A DNA stretch of 64,000 nt from Rusavskia elegans (Eukaryota > Ascomycota > Lecanoromycetes > Teloschistales > Teloschistaceae), in the NCBI GenBank assembly GCA_011316305.1, contig SAUG01000021.1:682001-746000 (forward strand), written 5' to 3'. Below are positions 53,160 through 63,763 of this stretch, piece by piece (within the stretch, counting starts at the first letter, position 1; every line of letters begins with the position of its first letter). The translations under genes and the position numbers were made by a program. Under the pieces are notes generated by a model. It made no database searches and was not told the origin of the DNA. It saw nothing but the letters and a program-made list of their open reading frames with translations.

Positions 53160-55475
53160 ATGGCGACCCCGAATACCTCTCACTACAAGCCCGCACCAAC
53201 CCCTCGTCCACCAAATTCAGCATCGGTCATGACTCCCGCCTCCTTCTCGGCTTCCTCCCCGGCCGCACCCCCTTCGACTCATTCCACGGGTGCCGGCCAC
53301 CGCTCCCACCAATCTCCAGCGCACTTCTCCTCCTCATCTTCTTCCACCACAAGAGCAGGCAAATCACCTTTCAACCATCTACAGCAATCTCATTCACTGG
53401 CTTCCGCAGCGGGCGGGCAACCTATGTCACGCTCCGGGACCAATACCAGCTCGCCTCCGACAATACCAAACATGGGCGCTTTCGTGGGTTTGAATGGGAT
53501 GCTGATGAATGCTATTGAGGGCGGGAACTTCAAGACTGGATTGACGCCTGCTGGCGGAATCGGCACGCCTGGGATGGATGGGGTCTCCCCGTTGCCGTCT
53601 CAGCCTGGGGCTGGAGAGGGGGTGGGAACGAGTGTGAATGGGTCTTTGGTGAGACAGCAAGTAAGGGATCAGGAAGAAGAGAGAAAGATCAGGTTGGAAA
53701 ATATCGTGCGGTTGATTGGGCAGAGGTGGGGATATGTTTCCAGGGAAGGGGTGGAGAGGTGTGCGAGGAGGGTGGGGCTGGAATGCTTGTGGGAGGACGA
53801 ATTGCCAGGGACGGACAGCAGGACGCTGAGTATTGCGGGCAATTCGGTCTTGGTGGACGTCACGTTTGTCGGTACGGTTGATGAGGTAGGGAGTGTGACT
53901 TTAGCATTCCCAGGGAGGGAGGACGGGGGATGGGGCAAGAGTGCTAAGGAAGGTGCGGAAGTGTTGCAGAAAGATTTGAAGGGCGAATATGAGAATGCCT
54001 CGGCCTACGTTGGTCTGGAGCCTTTTGTTGGGAACTTGCAACGACTGGGTAGCTTGGACCGACTGGGAACGGGGGAGGTGAACTGCTTCGATGCCGTCGA
54101 TGGCATTGGAGGAGCGCTCAGAAAGATATGGGAGATGGAGACGACGAAGCGGAAAGAAGGGAAGGATGATGAGGTACAAGAAGGCATCGAAATTGATGTG
54201 ATGTGCAGGGACAGCGGAAAGCCTACCATGCACGCTGGAGGTCGTTTGGGACTGGCGCTGCAGTATTGGATGGACAGAAGACACCTGACAAGTCGGAAAC
54301 GCAAAGCCGACGAGATGGACGTTGATGGCGATGGGGAAAGGACGGTGTCTAAAAAACCATCGACGTGGTCAGCAACCATCGAATGTCAATCTTCTTCCGT
54401 AGACATGTATCCCTCCATTCGCGTGTCCAGCAACTGGGTAGGCGAGGCACCGGGAAAACCGGCAGCAGATCAAGAAGACCTTTTCTCAAGCTCAAACAAT
54501 GAAGTCTCGAACATCAACTGGCAAGACCCGCCTCCAACTTTCGCCAACATCGAACCTCCCGCTTCTGCCGCAATGGATCTCGGCGCTGATACAATACTCC
54601 ACCAAAAGCCGCCGGACGTTCGCTTCATTGCCCGCTTCCATCCTCCTGTCTTAATGCCGTTGCAAACAGCCATCAATATCTTCAACTCGGTTGGGATTCA
54701 GGAAGCCATACAACCGACAACGTACGACTCGCTACTTTTGCCCAATAAGGATGGAACACCGTCTATTTCTTCGACGGAAAGGATGATAGAGAGGGATATC
54801 TACAGCCCAAGCAATGACGATGGCTTTAAGTGGACCAGTAGGCGACACAGGTACACACTCTTCACGGACTCTCAAGCCTACGCTCGGAACATCGAGGAGA
54901 TCCCTTTTGCGCACCCAAAGCAGATCGTAGCGCTCCTTCCAGTGCTGAGGCAGTGGGCTTTCGTGTCAAGTGTCCTACGCCGCTGCTTTCAACGGCCCAA
55001 GCGAGGGGATGAGAAAGAGGAAATACCTAACGGAAACCCTACCTCGACGCCTGATAGTGATTCGGACTCGGATTCGGACTCAGACTTGAATTCCGACTAC
55101 GACATCCATACATTCCCTACCCACACTATAACCCACAACTTCAACACCCTCCTCCACCCCCAGCCTTCTTACTCGACATCAAAACCACCATTGGCAACAC
55201 CAATTGACATCTCCCTCTCTCTTTCTGGACCCTCCCCACGTATCGACATCATCTTCCCCTACAAAGGCGATCTAGCCAACATCTCTTTCAGCGTAGAAGC
55301 GAACGCAGAGATCGGTGATGTGAATATCCAACTCGGCCCCGGTTCAACGAATCATAATGAGAAGGTGGAAGGAGAGGAGTTTGAAGCGAAGTTGAAGAAG
55401 AGAAAGCAGGGGGTCAAGAGGGTTTTAGAGGTAAGTGAAGATATGGGGGTGTTGGTTCAGTGGATTGGGGGTTGA
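53160..55475 (+). CDS. Mediator complex subunit 1 (Med1)
   Basis: A single exon of 771 aa. The N-terminal ~150 residues are Ser/Thr/Pro-rich and disordered. The Med1 domain starts near residue 165: RKIRLENIVRLIGQRWGYVS, REGVERCARRVGLECLWED, LSIAGNSVLVDVTFV, VGSVTLAFPG, then LGSLDRLGTGEVNCFDAVDG. The C-terminus RVLEVSEDMGVLVQWIGG is the usual end of fungal Med1. The family acts in the middle module of Mediator, linking transcription factors to RNA polymerase II in the nucleus. An acidic Asp-Ser repeat (five DS units) lies near residue 640. The identity rests on the N- and C-terminal blocks; the middle is poorly conserved in all fungi. Confidence 0.85.
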   Translation: MATPNTSHYKPAPTPRPPNSASVMTPASFSASSPAAPPSTHSTGAGHRSHQSPAHFSSSSSSTTRAGKSPFNHLQQSHSLASAAGGQPMSRSGTNTSSPPTIPNMGAFVGLNGMLMNAIEGGNFKTGLTPAGGIGTPGMDGVSPLPSQPGAGEGVGTSVNGSLVRQQVRDQEEERKIRLENIVRLIGQRWGYVSREGVERCARRVGLECLWEDELPGTDSRTLSIAGNSVLVDVTFVGTVDEVGSVTLAFPGREDGGWGKSAKEGAEVLQKDLKGEYENASAYVGLEPFVGNLQRLGSLDRLGTGEVNCFDAVDGIGGALRKIWEMETTKRKEGKDDEVQEGIEIDVMCRDSGKPTMHAGGRLGLALQYWMDRRHLTSRKRKADEMDVDGDGERTVSKKPSTWSATIECQSSSVDMYPSIRVSSNWVGEAPGKPAADQEDLFSSSNNEVSNINWQDPPPTFANIEPPASAAMDLGADTILHQKPPDVRFIARFHPPVLMPLQTAINIFNSVGIQEAIQPTTYDSLLLPNKDGTPSISSTERMIERDIYSPSNDDGFKWTSRRHRYTLFTDSQAYARNIEEIPFAHPKQIVALLPVLRQWAFVSSVLRRCFQRPKRGDEKEEIPNGNPTSTPDSDSDSDSDSDLNSDYDIHTFPTHTITHNFNTLLHPQPSYSTSKPPLATPIDISLSLSGPSPRIDIIFPYKGDLANISFSVEANAEIGDVNIQLGPGSTNHNEKVEGEEFEAKLKKRKQGVKRVLEVSEDMGVLVQWIGG

Positions 55476-56043
55476 TGGAAGCATGGTGCGAGATGGATCT
55501 GACAGGATAAGATTCCCTTTGAGTGGTTTAGGAGGTTCTTTTTGGGGCTGCTTTTAGCTGCTACGGTGGTTTATGGGTTGATGTTAGGAGGCATAGCGTG
55601 TAGATACCCCTTTTCCGCGATGGTATTTACGAGACTTTCCAGGACGAACAAGAATAAGAAGAGAAACTTCATGACCGTGTGCTATTTGGTTCACCATGCC
55701 TTTTCCTTCCCACATTTGACATTTATACCTGGTGAAATTGACTTGGGAAAGTACGTTAAAAAATTTGCTTTACTCGCAAGGTCATTCGACATCAGAAGTC
55801 GAGATATCAAATGCGCCTTCTTACCACAGACTCAAACTCTGCAATCCTATATTCTAGCAGCGTAGGCATCCGATACTCCTCCACCATCTATTACCCGAGA
55901 TCGGATACTCGCGAGACCACCTTGAGTCTAGATATCACCACCAACAAACAGCGCCCCCCCCCCAATCTAAAGCTCCAGCCCGATCCTGGCCAACCTCCTC
56001 GTTCCACTCCACAAAGTCCCGTAGCCTTTGCTCATCACCAGTC
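55476..56043. other. 3' region of Med1, no gene seen
   Basis: No supported coding sequence. GGCATCCGATACTCC at about 55866 is a partial match to the dispersed-element core. Confidence 0.5.
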
Positions 56044-56285
56044 TCACTCGCGACATCGAGACATCTTGCGCGACCTCGACGATTCCTGTAAGGAGTACGT
56101 AAGAAGGTGAGTGGGGCGGGAACGAGCACACAGCTGCGGTGATCGCCAATAAAGGCACGGATGGTTTGCTGTGCCATTCGTTCTCTAAATTCTCCTCGAC
56201 GGATGGAAAAGGCGGTGAAGTCGTATATAATAGTAAACAGGGGATCGAGTTTCGTACTTACTTGGTACGCAGGACTTGCAGCCAT
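56044..56285 (-). CDS. Possible 42-aa protein from three small exons
   Basis: Rebuilt by eye: exon 56285–56262 (MAASPAYQ), exon 56194–56132 (ENLENEWHSKPSVPLLAITA, A) and exon 56085–56044 (ESSRSRKMSRCRE, stop). Introns are 67 bp (GTAAGT...CGAG) and 46 bp (GTGTGC...TTACAG), both in phase 0. The middle exon has the look of real protein sequence, and the strong GTAAGT donor right after the first eight codons supports splicing. I know no function. Weak points: the second donor GTGTGC is poor and the protein is very short. Unspliced, the frame from the same ATG is open for 116 aa but reads as random sequence. Confidence 0.35.
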
Positions 56286-57578
56286 GTGGAGTCATCAGGT
56301 TATAGGTATACTGGTTCTATGTTGTTGCTGTGTGTAGGTGGGTGATGGTGAGGGATGTCGTTGCGGCGTGCTGTCCCAGTAGCAGAATCTCTGTTATGAT
56401 TTAGAAGGTTGGGGCGCGCTTCTTCTGATAGATGGGGACGCAGGGCGAGTGTTATTGGCGCGAGAGGGTTGACGGAGTGTCGCGGATTAGGGACGTGTGA
56501 TTGAGGGTGGTATTTGCAGTCCCGATCGTGGCTGATGAGGGTGAGATTGGGGAATTTGCTGGAGTGGATTTCGGTGCGGAGGATGGGTCTGCGATGGGCC
56601 TGCGATGGGCCTGCGATGGGCGAGTGTGGGTTTGTGGTTGTAGAGAGTAGCTATATTGGAGAGATGAGAGAAAAGGGATGTTGCTAGCGGTGGATTTGTT
56701 GTATGGAGCGTTGATGGTTGATTGGATTGGTGAAGGATTTGATTGAGGTGAGTCCTTAGTAGGTTGGAGTCTTGAGGTTTGAAATGGAGATGAGGTATCG
56801 AGGGGGATAAGCTCTGCTTTTGAGTTATTGCAATCGATGCCTCGTTGAATCATGTGTTGGCGAAGTCCTGAGCAGCTAGGACCAACATAGTCTGTGCTTG
56901 GTAACTGAGCAAGGCAAAATGTAGCAAACATCGTATGACAACTGTAGTCGCAGTCATCCCAAGGGTGAGAGATTGTTCACTTTATTTCTTGCGTCCATGA
57001 ATAGGGTAATTCTGTCGAGCATCTGAATGTCTTGTCCGATTTATTGCAGGCAATGAATGCATCAAAAAAGCATACATTCCGAAGAAAAATACATCATTCG
57101 GATCAAAGAAAGGGGAAAAGATTTCATCGGCAGTTGAGACTCTGAATTTGTAGTGACACGCCCCATTTAAATCTTTGGCATATGAAGCCGTGTGTACCAA
57201 GGTGTATTCCGGTGAAAAGCATGTCATCGTTACTAAAACCGATGAGTTATGCTCACGACAATATCTCGTACTCATGACTTCCTTCCTGAAGGACTACATC
57301 CGCCATAGTATAGTAATAGCAGGCACCGGAACAGACAAATCGCCTCCTCATATTAAAAATCAATACCTCGATGTTGTACGCAAACAACCATACTATATCG
57401 GGAATACATCATCGGCCCTGAAAGCCACTGAAGTGGTGGAGATCTTTTGAATAATAGCTCCGAACCGTCATGGTTATATTCTCCCTCTTCAGTCGAGGTA
57501 TCACTCGGTTGTTGGACCATAAATCACCATTATCGTCATCTCCATAAGATTTTGCTAAACGACGACAATCAGTCATTC
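56286..57578. other. Spacer, no gene seen; 11-bp repeat
   Basis: Includes three perfect tandem copies of CTGCGATGGGC at 56589–56621. An open frame on the minus strand across 56452–56931 is Ser/Pro/Thr-rich and I do not support it. TCAGTCGAGGTATC near 57488 is a further partial match to the dispersed-element core. Confidence 0.5.
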
Positions 57579-58060
57579 AGGCCATTGCGATAGCAGACAC
57601 AACATACTTATGCCCTCCCCATCGCACGAATGCACATGGGTAATCATGCAAATCACTGCGAACATTAGCGTCAACGGAGAAGGTATTCGGCAGATCCAAA
57701 GAGCGAGACAAGCATCCGGGTCATATTCTTGGGTGCAACGGATTGACCATCATCTTCATGCATCGAAAATCTTCTGTTGATAAATCCCACCTCGTTATAA
57801 CATCTCGCTATATATATGTGTAACGATATTAGCTATTGCATATTTAGTACACTGGCAGGACATCCCATTCGATCTGGCTGGAGTCGAGATATCGGATACC
57901 TTGCCCATTCCACTTATCGGAGGGATAGCACATACACTGAAGCCATGCTCGCACGCAGCTGTAAAGAACCTAGGACCGGCGTTGAGGATAACCATATGGC
58001 ATTTGGACTCATGAACCACAAACGACGAGGAGATACATGAAGGCTTTGGCCTCGTAGAGT
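57579..58060 (-). pseudogene. Decayed BTB/POZ gene relic
   Basis: On the minus strand LYEAKAFMYLLVVCG (from ~58059) aligns with FYDEGQYTYLIIVCG of the copy at 29.8 kb. The frame then shifts, and HESKCHMVILNAGPRFFTAA then CEHGF aligns with the next block (CHKIVVCSQSKFFKAACTSGF). An intron-like stretch follows, containing a dispersed-element copy at the same place as in the intact BTB gene. Beyond it, in changing frames with stops, come EDDGQ, NMTRMLVSLFGSAEYLL and FVRWGGHKYVVSAIA, which match the ENPTLIKIMLDFLYTQ and ALGDKYAISSL regions. Several frameshifts and stops make it a clear relic. Confidence 0.65.
57849..57930 (-). repeat. Dispersed element, copy in BTB relic
   Basis: Plus strand has ACTGGCAGGACATCCCATTC, then CTGGCTGGAGTCGAGATATC and GGATACC, collinear with 28121–28188. 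It sits at the position of intron 1 of the intact BTB gene, so these two copies may descend from one ancestral intron. Confidence 0.7.
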
Positions 58061-58652
58061 CTGGGGTGCGTGTTCAGTCAGTCGACATGTAGATATTGAC
58101 TAAACGATTTAATGACTTGAAGAGATCGACTGGACGACTTCTGGGTAGTCGATGAACATATCTTGACGAATTTATGGAAAGATTGCGACGAGTCGACGCA
58201 CAGTCTTCGACTGCTGAGGTGAGCTGCTCTTTGAGACCTTAGAGATCCTTCGACCCTGGATTGCGATGTTGGATCTTGCCGCTCTGGAAACTTCATTTCA
58301 CCCTCCAGAAGACCTATTTGTGACTGGCGATCGTCCGGTGCTGGCTGTAACGTGTTGAACAGATTCTGGAAAACGGTGTTCTAGACTGGAAAGGTTAAAA
58401 AAGCCGAACGATATTGCTGTGGTGGCGTATCAGGTAGATCAGAGGTGTTTTGGAATGATGCTGAAAGGGACTTCTTATTTACTAAGGAGTGGTCAGCGGA
58501 AGATATAAGATACATTCGAGGGAAGAAGGGAAATTAGATAGATGTAGGATCGTCCTTTGCGCGATTTGAGTTAGAACAGTGTATTTTCCAAAGTTGAATC
58601 AACCTAGCAGATTTGAAGTTTCAGAAGCTAGGCAGGTAGAACGAGATTTAAG
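58061..58652. other. Spacer, no gene seen
   Basis: Lies between the BTB relic and the 3' end of the AIM24-family gene. No supported feature. Confidence 0.5.
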
Positions 58653-60159
58653 CTAGTTTTGATTCCCACCACCACCCATCCACATGGCGAACGCTGCTGG
58701 ATTCCTGGTTTGCAGGAATACGGTCCCGGGCCCGGTGAACTTACAAACCAAACCTTCTCCTGAGCTTATACCCGAGATGATGCCTCCACTCGCAACACGC
58801 TCCATGACGTATTTACAATTCCATGCGATGAGGTGGCCGTTGTCAATGATGTACTTTTCGCCTTCTTGAAGCTGGAGGTGCCGTCTCGTCAGTAACGTTT
58901 GTCAAAAGCAAGATCATGCAAAGCAGCCACGGGGGTAGATGTGGACGGCCTGCAGAATGCGATGAGAACTCACATCCTTCCTGACAATCGCCCCGAAACT
59001 GCTGATCCATAAGATCCCAATCCCACTGATCTTGTACACGAACAGACCTTCCCCACTGAACATTGCCTTACTGAAACCCTGGTTCTTCATCTCTTTCACC
59101 ACCCCTTGCGTGCAGGCCATGAAGGCGTCTTTGCCCACGTTCCATTGATCGTTGCCGGTGAGGCGGAGAGTGGTAATGTCACCGAGGAAGGGTGGGGCGC
59201 AAAGGAGTTCACCAGGCCCGGTATAGGTCGAGGTGCTCATTTCGCCGCCAGCGATATATTTCTTGATGGAAAACTTGATGGCGCCTTTGAGAGTTACGGT
59301 AGGGGACATTGCGATCATGATGCCTATGATATTGTCAGCGAAACTACTGGGTCGAGCACGTCATAAGGAGGAGTTCTGCAGTATCAGGCTCGGCTTGAGG
59401 GAAACTTACCAGGCTTCGCTTGAAGAGGACAACCCATTGCCAGTTGCAATGTGAGAATTGTGTTGCTGTCCCTGTGACTTATACGATAACTCCCTCCATT
59501 GAACGTGCCGATATCATCTTGTGTCGCCGTCACCCCTTGAAAGTGTCCAGCCGCGGGTGCCCCCCCTGGCATTTGAGATAGTTTGTCTGTGTTCAGTGGT
59601 TTCTCCGGCGTCATGCTGGGTTGTGGATAGCTTGGATGACCGCCTACATGGCCGGCTGGTGGTGGGGGCTCGCTGTATTTCTCTGGGGTGAAATGTGATG
59701 GCTGCTGCTGCTGTTGTTGGAAGTGGGATGGCTGCTGTTGTGGCTGCTGTTGCTGTTGGCTTGGAGGCGGAGTGTGCTGCGGCGGTGATTGAAAGGACGT
59801 TCGGTGGCCGCTGTTGGCGTACTGCTGTTGGGGCGGAGGAGGGGGGTATGAGCCATGATTAGGCGCAGACTGCTGTTGCGGTGGAGGGGGATAGGATTGC
59901 TGAGGAGCGAAGCCGGGGGAGACAGGCGGTGGAGGGTACGATTGCCCTTCAGTTGTGATTAGTCCACCATCTGCAGAACGACATTGATGGAGTAAACGTA
60001 CCTGGCGGGGGATAATTGCGGTTGTCGGGAGGAGCTGCAGCGCTCTACTTAGCTTTCTCCTACGAAGCTATGGTAAAATGACGTGAACGCACGAGGATAA
60101 TAGCCTCCTTGGGGTGGAGGAGTGCTCTGTCCATAGCTTGGTGGTGGTGGAGCCGCCAT
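58653..60159 (-). CDS. AIM24-family (DUF124) protein
   Basis: Exons 60159–60093, 60034–60002, 59946–59410, 59323–58974 and 58871–58653 give 401 aa with canonical sites. The first ~140 residues are Pro/Gln/Tyr-rich ([30 protein letters not shown]; runs of Q), unlike a mitochondrial presequence. The rest is the AIM24 fold: [95 protein letters not shown], and [20 protein letters not shown] then RNP.AF. The family is a beta-rich trimeric barrel found in bacteria and fungi; yeast Aim24 is mitochondrial and affects MICOS, but this Pro/Gln-rich type may act elsewhere. The C-terminus is Gly/Asn-rich. Confidence 0.9.
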
Positions 60160-61280
60160 GCTGCCGTCTGGTAAAGGATCGCGGTGAGATGTCAAAACAC
60201 AGGCAGGAGCTTGCGCTAGCAAGACGGTAAGATAGAGGAAGAAATAGGAGATCTGTGACTTAGGTACAGCACACACGCAAGTGTTCAACGTCAAGGTTTC
60301 GAGAAACACGATATCAAGACTCGAGGAGAAGCTCAAGGTTATAGCTCGAGGGCCAAGTGGGGCAAGCAGTGTATAGGTTCTATATTAAGCTCTCCCCAAC
60401 GTTGCGGAAATGCAAGCTTTCCTAATTTGAGCCTTGTAGACAGACGTTAAGGTGCGGCGCTGTTCAAGCTGGGTCACTGTGACTGGCTCGGAGGGAAAAC
60501 GCTGGCGGTTATCCAGACTCGTCGGGTCTTGGCGTTTATATCGGTACCACCTGATGACTAAGCCTATTGCCGTCATGACCACGAAGAGAGTTACTTTTGT
60601 CTGTCATCACAAACGTCATGGCTTCACAGAATATATACGTGAACTTCGAAAAGCAGATGTACGGTAGGTTCTAAGCAACCTATAGAACGAAATCCCATGC
60701 CGAAGTACCGACTGTGGTACGCCACATATTGCAGTTGATTGTCAACACAACGAGCGCGCCGCCATCGTTGCTCGAGAAAATTTACGCTCGCTGTTCTGTA
60801 CAGCATATTAAGTTTCGATCTTGGGGTACTAAAGCTTCCAGTCTTTGGAAGAAGGCTCACCTTTTGCCTTCCTGATTCTGCAATTAATACATCTGGTGTC
60901 CAAAGTGTTGATGAACCCCTAATAGCATCGTATACCTCCATGCCTGGTGGTGCTCTCGCGCTGTTACTGGATGGCTAGTGCTACAGCCGGGATGATGATC
61001 CTTCAGCGACAGCGGCGGATCTTAGTACCCGGCGAGCCCGGTAGGATTCACTTAGAAGATGCCAACAACGACTCAAAACCCTCACCCGAGGCTGCTGTTC
61101 AGTTCTGTATTCTCTCAAGCCTGTGGTGTCGTCTCAGTGCACTTCCCATGCTTATTGTTTCACGTGTGCTGCCCGTGATATACATCCTGTGGACTGCTGT
61201 TATCCAGTAAGTGGGACTTTGTCAAGACCACAACTCTCATATCAGGTATTGTACATAGCCCACGGCCACATCACGCAACT
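60160..61280. promoter_or_regulatory. Divergent promoter region, AIM24 / sulfotransferase-like
   Basis: No coding sequence supported. It must hold the promoters of both flanking genes. Confidence 0.5.
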
Positions 61281-62246
61281 ATGAGCCGTACACTGTCCAT
61301 GCAAGAAAAACATCCGGAACTGTATGCTCAGCATACATACGTCGAACCTGCAAAGCGCAAACGAACGGTCAAGATGGAGGTTCTATGTCTAAGTTATATG
61401 CGGACTGGAACAGCCTGTAAGTATCCCATCAACTCACGGGATGGGCATTTGAAACCTCGACTGCCAGCCAAACCGGATGCCCTACCAGTGCATTCACTAC
61501 ATCCATCTGAATACCTGCTAAAGGCATCTCCCACAGCCATGTACGCAGCCCTCAACATCCTCGGCCTCCCATGTTTCCATTCCTTCTCCCTCTACAGCCG
61601 CATCCAAGATTGTTCCACATGGAGTGCCGCCCTCGACGCCAAACTCTTCAATCGAGGCCCAGAATTCACCAAAACGGAATGGGATCAACTCCTCAGCGAC
61701 TACGCCGCCATAACCGATGTACCGGCTACCGTCTTCGCCGAGGAACTCGTCTCCGCGTACCCAGAGGCCAAAGTGATTCTCATGGAGCGCGACATAGACA
61801 GCTGGTTCACAAGCTTCGACAACGCCATCATCAAACCCATCTGGAATTGGACCACCCAATTCATCGGCAGCGTGGATCCTTGGTACGTGGGACCACTCAA
61901 GGACCTGCACATGCGATGGGTGAGAGGGTGGATGGAAAGCAATTCCGAAGACGAGATGAGGAGGAAAGCGAAAGCACACTACCGAGAGCACAATGCCCTA
62001 GTTCGTCGAATCGCGCCCAAGGAGAAATTGTTGGAATATAAGATGGGCAGCGGGTGGGAGCCTTTGTGCACGTTTCTTGGAAAGCCGATACCGGATGTGG
62101 AGTTCCCGCGCGTGAACGAGACGGCCGCTTTGCAGGAGAAGATATCCATCATCCTTCGACGTGGAATTTTCAACTTCCTGAAAAGGATCATGCTCGTAGT
62201 CGGACCGCTCTTAGTTGCTGGTCTTTGGGCGGCGAAGTACCGCTAG
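61281..62246 (+). CDS. P-loop sulfotransferase-like protein, membrane-anchored
   Basis: Exons 61281–61416 and 61537–62246 give 281 aa. Splicing joins VLCLSYMRTGTA to SMYAALNILG, forming the phosphosulfate-binding loop of the fungal family often labelled NAD-dependent epimerase but resembling Sulfotransfer_4. Further family features: DVPATVFAEELVSAYPEAKV, ILMERDIDSWFTSFDNAI, and YREHNALVRRIAPKEKLLEY followed by GWEPLCTFLGKPIPDVEFPR. Residues ~255–275 (IMLVVGPLLVAGLWAAKYR) are a C-terminal membrane anchor. The 120-bp intron is a multiple of three with no stop, so unspliced RNA would code a 321-aa form with 40 extra residues inside the P-loop, probably inactive. The intron carries a dispersed-element copy. 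Substrate unknown. Confidence 0.85.
   Translation: MSRTLSMQEKHPELYAQHTYVEPAKRKRTVKMEVLCLSYMRTGTACKYPINSRDGHLKPRLPAKPDALPVHSLHPSEYLLKASPTAMYAALNILGLPCFHSFSLYSRIQDCSTWSAALDAKLFNRGPEFTKTEWDQLLSDYAAITDVPATVFAEELVSAYPEAKVILMERDIDSWFTSFDNAIIKPIWNWTTQFIGSVDPWYVGPLKDLHMRWVRGWMESNSEDEMRRKAKAHYREHNALVRRIAPKEKLLEYKMGSGWEPLCTFLGKPIPDVEFPRVNETAALQEKISIILRRGIFNFLKRIMLVVGPLLVAGLWAAKYR
61421..61496 (+). repeat. Dispersed element, copy in sulfotransferase-like intron
   Basis: Reads TATCCCATCA, then GGGCATTTGAAACCTCGACT, GCCAGCCAAACCGGATGCCC and TACCAGTGC. It begins just after the 5' splice site and fills about two thirds of the 120-bp intron. Confidence 0.7.
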
Positions 62247-62618
62247 ACTTGTTAGGTCTTGCCAGTCATCTCTTCGTATGAAGTGATGCTTTAGCATTTC
62301 GACGTCACAAAGAGAAGCAGCGGCCTGGGACATTTGCGGTTTTCTGAAATCTAGTGGATGTGACAATACGATTTTACACACTCCTATACATCCCAGCACC
62401 TGATGTATGCTTGTGAAGAAACATTGCATGACAGTCCCGAAGCTAAGGTAATTGCTTCGAGTTCAACAACGATCGCCTAATGTGCCAAATCAAATAACAC
62501 AGTCTCGCAGGACAATGCATCGTGAAAGCCATGAGACGTGACTGACAGTGTGGGGCAAAATAGCGGATTCTCTTGAATATCAAAAACAGGGATCAAGGTC
62601 GAGATGGTGGCTGCTGTG
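62247..62618. other. Convergent 3' region, no gene seen
   Basis: Lies between the 3' ends of the sulfotransferase-like gene and the eIF2-beta gene. Nothing further seen. Confidence 0.6.
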
Positions 62619-63763
62619 CTAAACCTGCTGCCTCTTACGCTTCCCAACTTGTGCTGTGAAACCGACTTTGATGGCGGTGACACTTCGTCGGCTTTGGCAG
62701 GAATTGCAACTGACGAAGTAAAGACGATTCTCCCCCTTACTCAGTTCTGTGTCCGGTGATCGGCAGGTTTTGCAGGTGACATATTCGACTGGGACATGTG
62801 TTAGCCATCATCTGCGTGGTGTGTGGCCACGATGGCTTACCGATGTATCTCCGCAACACGTTCTCAATCTGCTTTTGCTGGAAGCGACCCCGAATAACCA
62901 AGCGCCTTGAACCGTCAACGCTGCCGCTCGTTCCCAACTCGGAGAATAGGAACTGAGTGACGTGCTCGTCGGTACGCTTGATGCGAGCGCATATGTCGGC
63001 GATGTTGGCGAAGATTGTCTTCTTGTTGCCTTCCCGAAGACATTGAGGCGGAGGAATCTTGTAGCTTTTAGACCCACTCGAGAGTATGTCTGGATGGTGG
63101 CTGTGTAGAAGGGTGAAGAATCGAGTGAGTAAAAGTGGGTAGGTGATGGGCTGTGTTGCGTTGTGAGCCCAGATACCGGTTCCCTTTTCTAAGTCTCCCT
63201 CTTCGATCGCCGCCTCCTGAGCGGCCCCATCCGCACCGGCATCCTCACCCTCGGCACCAACGCCAGCTTCGGCGAGCTTTGCATCGAAGTCGTCACCATC
63301 GGCCGCTTTCGGCGTCTTCTTCTTTTTCTTCTTTTTCAACGCTGTTGGGTCAAATTCGCCGTCGGCAGCAGGCGGTGCGTCATCGCCGCCCTCGGCTCCG
63401 TCGGTGTCCTTTGGTTTCTTACTTTTCTTCTTCTTGGCGAGGCCTTTGAAAAGATCGGTGACCTCGTCGACTGCTTTGTCCCCATTCACTGGCGTGTCCG
63501 GCGAGCCTATAGCGCCTCAGCAACCGTACTGTCAACCGCGACCCAGGAGACTTACCTTTCGTATGATTCTCAGCAGATGTTTGGTTTGAGTGTCCATTGA
63601 CCTTTGTCATATTTCCGTTGCTGTCGACTACTGTAGCACCTTCTGAAAAAGCGACGGACTTCCGCTGCGGTCGCGCAGACTCCTGCACAAGGAACAATCA
63701 CGTCAGCGCTAAACATTGCTCCGGTAGTCGTCAAGAGGAGACAAAGCTTACTGTTTCAGCCAT
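62619..63763 (-). CDS. SUI3: Translation initiation factor eIF2 subunit beta
   Basis: Exons 63763–63752 (MAET), 63682–63556, 63506–62841 and 62788–62619 give 324 aa. Two lysine blocks ([22 protein letters not shown]) lie in the N-terminal half; these K-boxes bind eIF5 and eIF2B-epsilon, and yeast has three. The core reads [80 protein letters not shown] and RRYI. After the last intron comes the C2–C2 zinc ribbon: [15 protein letters not shown] and [19 protein letters not shown], ending GKRKRQQV. eIF2 delivers initiator Met-tRNA to the 40S ribosome as a GTP-bound ternary complex in the cytosol. Every splice site is canonical. Confidence 0.97.

Noticed and set aside
56452..56931. 159-aa Ser/Pro/Thr-rich minus-strand frame
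   Set aside because: The composition follows from repeats such as CTGCGATGGGC; no motif and no partner exon.
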